Shown: positions 15,210-23,867 of the stretch, in pieces
How the letters are laid out: each line of letters begins with the position of its first letter
Position numbering within the stretch: the stretch's first letter is position 1
NCBI GenBank assembly: GCA_038209365.1
Contig: JBBQXS010000026.1
Location: 1 to 59,455, forward strand
Origin: DASQHW01 sp038209365
GTDB taxonomy: Bacteria; Actinomycetota; Acidimicrobiia; IMCC26256; PALSA-610
Direction of reading: 5' to 3'
Length of the DNA stretch: 59,455 bases
Made by a program: the position numbers and the translations under genes
Notes under the pieces: model-generated
The model's input: the letters and a program-made list of their open reading frames with translations, nothing else
What the model was told of the DNA's origin: nothing
The model's database searches: none

Positions 15210-16455
15210 CGTTCGGGTGTTCCGTGACTGTCGTCGATGTTGATATCGCGTTGTGCGGTGGGGGAGTGCTCGCGCCGAAGCTGATGTAGCCCGTGATGTG
15301 TCGGCCGTTGTCGGGCGCTTCAGGCCGCTTGGCGGTATTGGTTGATGAGTCCGCTGCAGGTGGGGTGTCGTCGGATCGGTCGGCCGGGCCGATACGCGAC
15401 GATGTCGGCGTCGTTCGGTGCGCGTTGCCCGAGGCTGCGGTGGGGCCGGTGCGTGTTGTAGTGCTCGACGTACTCGTCGAGGAGATGTTGCATCTGTTGG
15501 TGGTTCCAGATGAGCGTACGGTCGCACAGTTCGCGGCGTACGGTGGCGACCCAGCGTTCCGCGTAGGCGTTCGCGACCGGCGTATACGGCGGGGTGCGAA
15601 TGATCGTGGCGCCGTCACCGCGGAATACCTCATCGAACGCACCGGCGAACTGGCCGGCGCCGTCGCGGATCAAGAACCGGATCGTCGGTTCGGAACGCAT
15701 CAAGAAGTTCCGGGCCGCTTGCGCGGTCCAGTCGCCGGTTGGATTCTGCGTGATGCCGCCGAGGTGCACGCGGCGTCGGTCGAGTTCGATGAAGAACAGC
15801 ACGTAATAGCGACGCAACATGACGGTGTCCAGGGTGAAGAAGTCACACGCCACAATCCCCGCCGCCTGGGACCGCAAGAACGTCGTCCACGACTCTGACG
15901 ATCGGCCGGGTGCAGGGTGGATACCGGCGTTATTGAGGATCGTCCACACCGTCGATGCGGCGATGGTGATGCCGAGCCGGGCGAGTTCGCCGTGGACGCG
16001 CCGGTATCCCCACATCGAATTCTCCCGCGCAAGACGCAGAATCGTGCGGCGAATCTCGACCGTCGTGGACGGTCGGCCGGGTCGGTGCGGGTAGGTCCAG
16101 TGATTCGCGACGAGACGTCGATGCCATCGCAACAGCGTGTCGGGCTTCACCACGAAGACGGACCAGCGGTCACGACCAATGACGCGCGACATGGCGGTGA
16201 AGATCGCGCGGTCGTCGGGCTCGAAACGCGGACGCGAGACTTGGCGTCGCAGGACGGCGAGTTGATGGCGTAGAACGAGGATCTCGACATCCTTGGAACG
16301 ATCGCGCCGACCGCGCAACACCAACAGGTCGATCACGAGCCGGACAAGACGGTAGAAACGGGCCACGAGCCGATCCTTGCAGCGCGCGGACCGCGCCGCT
16401 CACGCCAACGCGAAACCCCAGGTCACTGCGTCGGACCTATTTTTCGGCACGCACA
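15193..16455 (-). mobile_element. rve-type insertion sequence, copy 2 (1263 bp, apparently intact)
   Basis: The element begins TGTGGGTGCCGGAAACG at 15193 and ends with the complement of TGTGCGTGCCGAAAAATA at 16455. The inverted repeats match over about 14 of the first 16 bases. The length equals copy 1. It carries one uninterrupted transposase gene on the minus strand. No target duplication is visible by eye. Confidence 0.8.
15320..16366 (-). CDS. Transposase, rve/integrase-core DDE type (copy 2, intact)
   Basis: A 348-residue protein starting at GTG 16366. The order is: N-terminal helices (ARFYRLVRLVIDLL, then RSKDVEILVLRHQLAVL); a DNA-binding part (WGYRRVHGELARLGITIAAS); and the rve core with Asp in ACDFFTLDTV, Asp in LIRDGAGQF and Glu in NAYAERWV, all three catalytic acids being present. 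The C-terminus is LGQRAPNDADIVAY, then LINQYRQAA. Annotation elsewhere usually calls these integrase core domain proteins; I cannot place the element confidently in IS3 or IS481. It is the only intact transposase in the window. Confidence 0.88.
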   Translation of the reverse strand: MARFYRLVRLVIDLLVLRGRRDRSKDVEILVLRHQLAVLRRQVSRPRFEPDDRAIFTAMSRVIGRDRWSVFVVKPDTLLRWHRRLVANHWTYPHRPGRPSTTVEIRRTILRLARENSMWGYRRVHGELARLGITIAASTVWTILNNAGIHPAPGRSSESWTTFLRSQAAGIVACDFFTLDTVMLRRYYVLFFIELDRRRVHLGGITQNPTGDWTAQAARNFLMRSEPTIRFLIRDGAGQFAGAFDEVFRGDGATIIRTPPYTPVANAYAERWVATVRRELCDRTLIWNHQQMQHLLDEYVEHYNTHRPHRSLGQRAPNDADIVAYRPGRPIRRHPTCSGLINQYRQAA

Positions 16456-16917
16456 GGCTCGCCGCCCTTTATGTCACCGTGGGCTCGTCTCACCGCAACC
16501 TCGGCTTCCGACTTGGCGCTCAACGCGGGACGCTCGACGTCCAGTCGCGGGGGCCGAGCGTCTGCACGTCGACATCGCCATCGGCAGAACCTCGCGTGGC
16601 GAGCGCACAGGTCGCTCCGGGAGCAAAGCGACCGGCTGGCCACTACCAAGGTGACTCAGCTCACCCGCCCTGGTTGTCGGCCGCGCCGCGGACGCAAGAG
16701 CCACGGTCTCGGCACGCGCGCGGTCAATGTTCTCTTGTAGAGCACCTCGCGAGGGCGCGGTGAAGTGCGAGTGGCGACGCGTCATCCACCACTCTCACCT
16801 ATCCCGCCTCAATGCAACAGCGCCTTCCGCCGCACGTGAGTGAATGTGATTGCGATTTTCACGCAGTCGTGATAGGCGAGGTGTCGCATCGTTGGATCAC
16901 GGCCTCCGGGAGGCGTG
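16456..16917. other. No gene; contains a solitary IS6-type end
   Basis: This stretch has no recognisable coding sequence. At 16808-16824 it contains CTCAATGCAACAGCGCC, one base different from the other IS6-type ends (GCGCC for GTGCC). The last 40 bases, with GGGAGG, are the leader of the phosphoesterase gene. Confidence 0.5.
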
Positions 16918-19275
16918 ATGCGACCTTTCGTCCTCGATAATCGGCTGCGGTCTGACGTCACCGGTTCACGTCGCGCGACGCGACGGGCGGCGGCCGGAAT
17001 TGTGCTCGCGATGCTCGTGAGCCTCGCGTTCGCAGCGGCTCCGGGAAGTCGGGGAGCGGCGGCTGTGCCCGGCATCGGGAAGATTCAACACATCATCATG
17101 ATCATGCAGGAGAACCGATCCTTCGACGAGTACTTCGGCACATTCCCGGGCGCGAACGGCATCCCGATGGTCAATGGGGTACCGACGGTGTGCATACCTG
17201 ATCCGGTCGCCGGTAATTGTGTGCGACCGTTTCCCGATCACGATGACAACACCTCGGAGACGCCGCACCATCACGTCGACGCGATCGCAGACATCAACGG
17301 CGGCAAGATGGACGGCTTCATTGACCGCGCCGAGAAGCGCCTCGCCGCGTGCCTCGTATGTGCAAGGGGGCCGAACGCGCCGCGGGATACTGTCGGCTAC
17401 CTCACCGAGTCGGACATCCCGAACTACTGGGCATACGCGCGGAACTTCGGGCTGCAGGACCGCATGTTCGAACCGGTCGACTCATGGTCTCTTCCGGCCA
17501 GCCTCTACAAGGTTTCGGGCTGGTCGGCCACCTGCACGGCGCACAATCCGTCGAGCTGCGTCAGCGACGCCAGCCCCAAGGGTTACGTGGGTCCGGGAAG
17601 CAATGATCCCACCCATGTGCAACTGACGGCCGACTCGCCGATCTATGCGTGGACGGACATCACACACTTGCTTCACCGCAACAACATCTCGTGGCGGTAC
17701 TACGTCGTGCCGGGAAAGGAGCCGGACTGTCGGGACCCGAGCGAGTTGAGCTGTGTGCCTGTCGCGCAGGGACCGAAATCCTTGTCGTTTTGGAACCCGT
17801 TGCCGTACTTCGACACGGTCCGAGCCAACGGCCAGGTCGGCAACGTGCAGTCGGTGACCAATTTCTACGACGCGGCGCGTAGCGGCGCTCTGCCGGCCGT
17901 CTCGTGGATCGTCCCTTCGTGGGACAACAGCGAGCATCCTCCCGCATCGGTGCGCGCCGGTCAGTCGTTCGTCACGAGTCTCGTCAACGCGGTGATGAAC
18001 AGCCCACAGTGGAGCTCGACGGCGATCTTCGTCGCGTGGGATGACTGGGGTGGACGGTACGACGATGTGGTTCCACCCACGGTTGATGAGAACGGATACG
18101 GCTTGCGGGTGCCGGGCCTCGTGATCAGTCCGTACGCGAAACGCGGCTTCATCGACCACACGACTCTGAGCTTCGACTCGTATCTGAGGTTCGTGGAAGA
18201 CCGATTCCTCGGCGGCCAGCGCCTCGATCCCACCACCGACGGTCGGCCAGATCCGCGACCGACGGTCCGTGAGAACCGCGCGGGCGATCTCTCATCCGCC
18301 TTCGATTTCAACCAGGCACCGCGCCCGCCGATGCTGTTGCCGGTGTTTCCCGCGTCGACGCTGCGCGCGGTACAGCCGTTCACTCCCGAAGCCGTTTCCG
18401 CAGTCTCGGGCGACGCGCGCGCGATCGTGGCTTGGCAAAAACCTCTCAGCGATGGTGGGTCGCCGATCACCGGTTACGTGGTGACGCCCTACCGCGACGG
18501 CGTCGCGCAGGCGCCGCAGCGGTTCAACTCGACCGGGACCAGCCAGACGCTCACCGGATTGACGAACGCGCGTTCATACGAGTTCGCTGTCGCGGGTATC
18601 AACGCCCGTGGGACTGGTCCGCCGTCGAAGCGCTCCCCGAAGATCATCGTCGGGAGCCCGCGGCCGCCGTCACCCGCGACGGCAACCGCAGGCAACGGGC
18701 AGGCAACCGTCGGGTGGACCACGCCGTACGACGGCGGCTCGTCGATCACGAGCTATACCGTCATCGCGCAACTCGGCACGAACGTGCAGACACACACCTA
18801 TTCCGCGACCGCCAGGTCGGCGGTTGTCACCGGCTTGACGAACGGCGGCGCGTACTACTTTTCCGTGATGGCGAACAACGCCCGGGGTGCCAGTCGGCCG
18901 GCCATAGTCATCGGCGTCGTCGGCGTGCCGTCCGCGCCGCGCGCGCCCTCGGCAACGCCCGGTGACGGATCCGCGACCGTGCGATGGACCGAACCCGTCA
19001 CCGACAACGGCGCTGGGATCACTGGATACGTTGTGACTGCCGCGGCGGACGGCTTGAGTCGCCTGCGGCGCACGTTCAACTCGCCGTCGATCATGCAAAC
19101 AATCACTGGACTGGTAAACGGCAAGACCTACACGTTCACGGTTGCGGCGATGAACACGCGTGGCACCGGCCCACAGTCGAACGCGACATCGCCGATCGCG
19201 ATCGGCACACCAACGATGTCGAGAGGCGTGTCGGCAGCTTCCCCCACGAGGAATGTAAGCGTGCACCGGACATAG
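16918..19275 (+). CDS. Secreted phosphoesterase (phospholipase C / acid phosphatase family) with three FN3 domains
   Basis: A 785-residue protein. A signal peptide (about 1-48, ending GSRGAAA) precedes a phosphoesterase domain (about 50-450). The metal-site motif IMIMQENRSFDEYFGTFPG is diagnostic of the bacterial phospholipase C/AcpA family; further motifs are MDGFIDRAEK, VSWIVPSWDNSEHPP and FVAWDDWGGRYDDV. Three fibronectin type III repeats follow (about 480-565, 570-655, 660-745), each with GSPITGY/SSITSY/AGITGY and a final YTFTVAAMN-type strand. It would hydrolyse phosphate esters or phospholipids outside the cell, with FN3 domains for adhesion. The start ATG at 16918 has GGGAGG four bases upstream; GTG at 16915 is less likely. 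Confidence 0.9.
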   Translation: MRPFVLDNRLRSDVTGSRRATRRAAAGIVLAMLVSLAFAAAPGSRGAAAVPGIGKIQHIIMIMQENRSFDEYFGTFPGANGIPMVNGVPTVCIPDPVAGNCVRPFPDHDDNTSETPHHHVDAIADINGGKMDGFIDRAEKRLAACLVCARGPNAPRDTVGYLTESDIPNYWAYARNFGLQDRMFEPVDSWSLPASLYKVSGWSATCTAHNPSSCVSDASPKGYVGPGSNDPTHVQLTADSPIYAWTDITHLLHRNNISWRYYVVPGKEPDCRDPSELSCVPVAQGPKSLSFWNPLPYFDTVRANGQVGNVQSVTNFYDAARSGALPAVSWIVPSWDNSEHPPASVRAGQSFVTSLVNAVMNSPQWSSTAIFVAWDDWGGRYDDVVPPTVDENGYGLRVPGLVISPYAKRGFIDHTTLSFDSYLRFVEDRFLGGQRLDPTTDGRPDPRPTVRENRAGDLSSAFDFNQAPRPPMLLPVFPASTLRAVQPFTPEAVSAVSGDARAIVAWQKPLSDGGSPITGYVVTPYRDGVAQAPQRFNSTGTSQTLTGLTNARSYEFAVAGINARGTGPPSKRSPKIIVGSPRPPSPATATAGNGQATVGWTTPYDGGSSITSYTVIAQLGTNVQTHTYSATARSAVVTGLTNGGAYYFSVMANNARGASRPAIVIGVVGVPSAPRAPSATPGDGSATVRWTEPVTDNGAGITGYVVTAAADGLSRLRRTFNSPSIMQTITGLVNGKTYTFTVAAMNTRGTGPQSNATSPIAIGTPTMSRGVSAASPTRNVSVHRT

Positions 19276-19900
19276 CCCGTGACCTGACGGCGCGGCGATC
19301 CGCGCGCGCCTTCGGCAACGCCCGGATGACGGATTCGGTGGCGAGGACATAGAAGCGTCCCGCTAGCTGGAATCGACCGGCGAAGGTCCGCGACAACGTG
19401 TCGGGGACAAGTTCACGGTCCTCTGGTGCGTCAAAGCCAACAATGCGGGCCGGGTCGACGTCCACTCACGGCGTTCGAGGAGCAATGGGGCACTGGAGGG
19501 GTGTTGGCCGAGCAACTCCAAGCGCGGCCGACGACCCGGAGCTGCGGGAGAAGTTCGCGCGCTGGGACGCCCGCAAGCCGGTGGCATCGAACGCGACTTC
19601 GACGTGTTGCGGACGATTAACCGGGACCGGGCCGGATGCTGGGCCGTAAGCGCGCTCGTTTGACAGAGTGCACCCTGGAAGCGGGGACTCCCGACAACGA
19701 GGTGTTGCGACGACCAGTTGAATCCACCCTGCAACTGCGAGTACAAGTGCGAATGAGAACCGCGAGATCGATCATGCAGTCGCCGACGCGCCGATCGGCC
19801 ATGACGGGCGGACGCCTCGCAGTCCAGGTGCGCCTGCGTCCAAGGTGACGCGCGCCTGTAACAGGCGACGAGCATGATGCGGCTCGGTAGGCTGTGCCGC
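19276..19900. other. Decayed or intergenic DNA
   Basis: Frames on both strands are short and lack domains. A minus-strand stretch near 19330-19465 (DVDPARIVGFDAPEDRELV) has a plausible composition but I cannot identify it. Confidence 0.4.
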
Positions 19901-19930
19901 AACGCGGGGGGTTCCTTGTCATCTTCAGGC

Positions 19931-20170
19931 CTGATCACGATCCTCTTCACGGATCTCGACGGCGCAACCGAGTTCGCGTCGGACATAGGCGACGCCGCCG
20001 CCGACGACCATTTCGCGCCCGCGATCGCATTATGCGAACGAGCGGGCGTACGCGCCAACCTCGCGCGCTGCCACCTCGCATGGGCCCGCGTCTTCGTCGT
20101 AGGTGGTGAGACGCATCACGCGGGGGAGCACACCGAGATCGCGGTCGCGCTCGGCGATGAGCTCGGTATG
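19931..20170 (+). pseudogene. Internally deleted cyclase-ATPase-TPR gene remnant
   Basis: Twenty-four residues that look like the start of a class III cyclase domain (LITILFTDLDGATEFASDIG, then DAAAD) are joined directly to about 50 residues that look like the C-terminal end of this regulator family (AIALCERAGVRANLARCHLA, then WARVFVVGG and EIAVALGDELGM). Roughly 900 residues between them are missing. The neighbouring intact gene starts with the same cyclase motif (LLFCDLVESTALASGIGDAAAD). It is best explained as a third tandem copy reduced by deletion. Confidence 0.6.
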
Positions 20171-20250
20171 GGATGGGAAGTTCGGCATCGTCCCGCGCGG
20201 ACGCGCGCTTCTGGAGGCGCTGTGACGCCGCTACTCGTGAGGAGTCATCC

Positions 20251-23031
20251 GTGGCGGAGCCGCTGACCGCAACGGTCACCTTGCTGTTCTGCGATCTCGT
20301 CGAGTCGACCGCTCTGGCATCCGGTATCGGCGACGCCGCGGCCGACGCCCTACGCCACGACGTCTTCGATGTGTTGCGCGCCGAGGTCACCGCCCACCGC
20401 GGAACCGAGGTGAAGAACCTCGGCGACGGGTTGATGGTGTCGTTCACGAGCAATAACGACGCGGTGAGAACAGCATGCGGCATGCAACAGGCGATCGACG
20501 TGCTTGCTCGGAAGCGCCAACTCCCCCTTGCGCTACGCATCGGGCTCTCGGTCGGCGAGGCCACGTTCGAGGACGACGACTGGTTCGGGACGCCGGTCGT
20601 CGAGGCGTCGCGGCTGTGCTCGGCCGCGAGCAGCGGACAAGTGCTGGCCGCCGACGTGGTGCGCGTGCTGCTCGGGAGTCGCTGCGAGGTGACGCTCACG
20701 CCCGTCGGCGAGCTTCAGCTGAAGGGACTTACCGATCCGCTCGCGGCCTGCGAAGTGCAATGGGCACCGCTTGCTGTGCGCACGATCCAGCTGCCGCTCC
20801 CGCGCGCGTTCTCGATCGCACCGCGATTCTCGCTCGCGGGACGCGACGACGAGTACGAGCAAGTGCAGCTCGCGTGGAAGGACGCGGTCGCGGGTACCCG
20901 CCGCGCGGTGCTCGTTGCCGGAGAACCCGGGGTCGGCAAGACGCGCCTCGCCGCCGAGCTCGGACGCGCCGTCGATTTCGACGGCGACTTCGTCCTCCTC
21001 GGTCGCTGCGACGACGGGCTCGGCGTGCCATTCCAGCCGTTCGTGGAAACGCTCGCGCACGTCGTCGGCCACGCGCCCGCCGACCAGCTCGAGACATTGC
21101 TCGGCCCGGCCGCGGGTGAGCTCTGCCGCCTCGTGCCCGAGCTTGCGCAGCGGCTTCCCGGTCTTCAGCCGACGGCGAGTGATCCCGAAACAGAGCGCTA
21201 CCTGTTGTTCGAGGCGATCGCCGGCTGGCTCGAGGCGCAATCGCAGATCGCACCGACACTGCTCGTGCTCGACGACCTGCACTGGGCGGCGGAGCCCACG
21301 CTGCACATGCTGCGCCACGTGCTCGGCAGCGACCGCAACATGAGACTGCTCGTGATCGGCACGTACCGCGATACCGAAATCGACCGCACGCATCCGCTGG
21401 GTGCGTTGCTCGCGCATTTGCGCCGCGCCGAAGGCGTCGATCGCATCGCGTTGCGCGGTCTCGACGGAGAGGGTGTCCGCGACCTGCTCGAGCGCGCATC
21501 GGGGCAGGAGCTGACCGAGCAGTCGCGCGAGCTCGCGGTCGCGCTGCACGCCGAGACCGGCGGCAATCCTTTCTTCGCGATCGAGGTACTCGTGAGTCTC
21601 GCGGAGCGCCGCGCGATCTATCAGGACGCCGACGGCGTGTGGCGATCCGACGTAAGCATCGAAGAGGTTGGGATCCCCGAAGGCGTCAAGGAGGTCGTCG
21701 GCCAGCGCCTCAGCGCACTGCCCGGCGCGTGCGACGCCGTGCTGCACGGTGCCGCCGTGGCGGGCCAGGACTTCGAGCTCGACGTGATCGTCGCGGTCAC
21801 CGGCGACACCGAGGAGCAGGTGATCGACGCGCTCGAAGCCGCGCGTGTTGCCGGATTGCTCGACGAGTTGGGCGGCGCACCCGTGCGCTACCGGTTCGCG
21901 CACGCGCTCGTGCAACAGACGCTGCTCGACGAGATCCCGACCGCGCGGCGGCTGCGCTTCCATCGCTCCCACGCCGAGACGATCGAGCGCCTGCGGGCCG
22001 CTCATCTCGACCGCTACCGCGCTGCGCTCGCCCGCCATTGGTACGAGGCTGGAACGGAACCGGCCCGCGCGCTCGCGGCGAGTGTTGCCGCCGCAGACCG
22101 CGCGCTCTCGCAGTTCGCCGACCGCGAAGCGCTCCAGTGGCTCACACAAGCGGCTGACCTCTTCGACGACGCCGACGCGTCCGCGACGACGCGCATCGAC
22201 GTCATGACGATGACCGGAGAAGCGCTCCGTCGCATCGGCGACCCGACGCACCGCGAGGTCCTGCTCGAAGCAGGCCGGCTCGCCGAACGAAGTGGCGACG
22301 GACCGCGCATGGCAACTGCCGCGCTGGCCAACGGCCGCGGCTGGCAGAGTGACATCACAGGCATCGACACCGAACGGGTAGCCGCGCTCGAGACGGCGCT
22401 CGCCGCGCTCGGCGACGCGGACGCGAACGCGCGCGCGCTGCTGCTCATTCGCCTCGCGGTGGAGAACATCTACGAGCCCGACCCCTCCCGCCGGCTCGCG
22501 CTCGCTGATGAGGCGCTCGCGACCGCGCGTGCCCATAACGATCCCTACACGGTGGCGAACGTGCTTTCGTCCCGCCATAACGTGCTCCTGAGCCACGAAA
22601 CGATCGACCAGCGCCGGGACGACAATCTCGAGCTCGCGCGCCTGGCCGACGAGCTCGGTGATCCCAACCTTCGGTTCTACGCGCGGGGGTACGGTTGCTT
22701 CTGGCGCTACCAATCGTGCGACCTTGAAGGCGCGCGCGCGCAGAACCGAGAAGGCGCAGAGATCTCGCGCACGCTCGCCCAGCCCCAGTTCGAATGGATC
22801 GCAACGTGGGAAGAAGCCGCGCTTCTCCGGCTCGCCGGAGACCTCCAGGGATCCGCCGAGCTCGTCGAACGAAGCCGCGAGATCGGCGCCGAGGCCGGGA
22901 TCCCCGACGCCGAATTCTTTCACGCACTCATGCGCGCAGTCGCACTCGTCGACTACTGCGACCCTGCGACGCTGCCCGAGGCGCGGGCGCTGGCGCCACC
23001 ACGCCACCGCACTATCCGAGCATCCGCTTGA
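20251..23031 (+). CDS. Cyclase-AAA ATPase-TPR regulator 1 (C-terminus frameshifted)
   Basis: A 926-residue frame from GTG 20251 (AGGAG 7 bases upstream). Class III nucleotidyl cyclase domain (1-165): metal aspartates in LLFCDLVEST and LGDGLMVSF, then SRLCSAASSGQVLA. AAA/NACHT-like ATPase (about 200-480): Walker A GEPGVGKTRLAAE, Walker B LLVLDDLHWA. The helical TPR-like region continues to the end. The last 10 residues (PPRHRTIRASA) are out of register: the family sequence continues in another frame to 23567, so a 1-base deletion around 22995-23012 is likely. The full product would be about 1100 residues. It probably makes cAMP or acts as a signal-responsive STAND ATPase; the signal is unknown. 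Confidence 0.85.
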   Translation: MAEPLTATVTLLFCDLVESTALASGIGDAAADALRHDVFDVLRAEVTAHRGTEVKNLGDGLMVSFTSNNDAVRTACGMQQAIDVLARKRQLPLALRIGLSVGEATFEDDDWFGTPVVEASRLCSAASSGQVLAADVVRVLLGSRCEVTLTPVGELQLKGLTDPLAACEVQWAPLAVRTIQLPLPRAFSIAPRFSLAGRDDEYEQVQLAWKDAVAGTRRAVLVAGEPGVGKTRLAAELGRAVDFDGDFVLLGRCDDGLGVPFQPFVETLAHVVGHAPADQLETLLGPAAGELCRLVPELAQRLPGLQPTASDPETERYLLFEAIAGWLEAQSQIAPTLLVLDDLHWAAEPTLHMLRHVLGSDRNMRLLVIGTYRDTEIDRTHPLGALLAHLRRAEGVDRIALRGLDGEGVRDLLERASGQELTEQSRELAVALHAETGGNPFFAIEVLVSLAERRAIYQDADGVWRSDVSIEEVGIPEGVKEVVGQRLSALPGACDAVLHGAAVAGQDFELDVIVAVTGDTEEQVIDALEAARVAGLLDELGGAPVRYRFAHALVQQTLLDEIPTARRLRFHRSHAETIERLRAAHLDRYRAALARHWYEAGTEPARALAASVAAADRALSQFADREALQWLTQAADLFDDADASATTRIDVMTMTGEALRRIGDPTHREVLLEAGRLAERSGDGPRMATAALANGRGWQSDITGIDTERVAALETALAALGDADANARALLLIRLAVENIYEPDPSRRLALADEALATARAHNDPYTVANVLSSRHNVLLSHETIDQRRDDNLELARLADELGDPNLRFYARGYGCFWRYQSCDLEGARAQNREGAEISRTLAQPQFEWIATWEEAALLRLAGDLQGSAELVERSREIGAEAGIPDAEFFHALMRAVALVDYCDPATLPEARALAPPRHRTIRASA

Positions 23032-23567
23032 CGCTCGCCCAGATGGAGTCTGCTATCGCCGGCGAATCGTCGCGCGCCCGCAATACGCTCGATGACCTCG
23101 GCGCGTCCCCGTACTCACCCTGGAGCGAGTTTGGCGGGTCACCCGACGCCGCGCTCGCGTACGCCGCCGCGTTCGCGGGCGTCGAGGCAGCACTCGGCGA
23201 GCGATCGCAATGGACGCGCACCGTGTACGACTACATGGATCCGTGGCGGGGGCAGCTGTTCGGCAACATCATCATCGCGGGACCGACCGAGGTGTACATG
23301 GCTGCTATCGCCTCGCTCGCGGATCACGCCGACGATCTCGACGAGCTCCTCGACACCGGGCTCCGCCTCTGCGAGGAGATGCGCTCGCCCCTACTCGCGA
23401 TGTACGCGCGGCTGTTTGGCGCGTGCGGCCTGCGCGTGCGCGATCGAGCGAGCGATCGCGACCGCGCGTCACGTCTCGTGGACGAGGCCGTGGGACTCGG
23501 CGACCGCATCGGGGCGGGAATCGCGCGTGCCGCCGCGGAAAATTTTCCAGTGTTGCAAGACTCCTGA
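23005..23567 (+). pseudogene. C-terminal part of cyclase-ATPase-TPR regulator 1
   Basis: This frame continues the preceding gene: HYPSIRLTLAQMESAIAGES, then LAYAAAFAGVEAALGERSQW, WTRTVYDYMDPWRGQLFG and a C-terminal helical segment ending AAAENFPVLQDS. It has no ribosome site or start of its own at the junction. It should be joined to the upstream frame if the missing base is restored. Confidence 0.7.
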
Positions 23568-23867
23568 GGGAAGGATGCACAGGCATTCGTGCGTACCGAG
23601 GCCGTGTTTGTACTAACCGCGAAAGTCGCCCCGTGCAGACGCGTGCGGCGAGCGGCCCGTCGCTCGTCGAGGGCCTCGATCAGTGCGGCGAGCCGCTCCT
23701 TCCTGCGAGCGCCTCCCAGCGGCTCATCCGACGACTCGCGTAGGATTGTGTGCGCGCACGGGTCTGGGCGAACGCCGCGCTCGGCGATTGTGCGAGCGGC
23801 GCTTCGTTCACGTGCGCGAAGCGATGGCGCGCCGGCGCTGCTCGCCACGCTCTGAAGGGAGCATGGA
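23568..23867. other. Intergenic region before regulator 2
   Basis: No gene was recognised. The last 20 bases, with CTCTGAAGGGAGCATGGA, provide the ribosome site of regulator 2. Confidence 0.5.

Noticed and set aside
20533..23007. 824-codon open frame antisense to cyclase regulator 1
   Set aside because: It mirrors the high-GC third-position pattern of the real gene and is Arg/Val/Glu-rich without any domain; the plus strand has clear cyclase and ATPase motifs.
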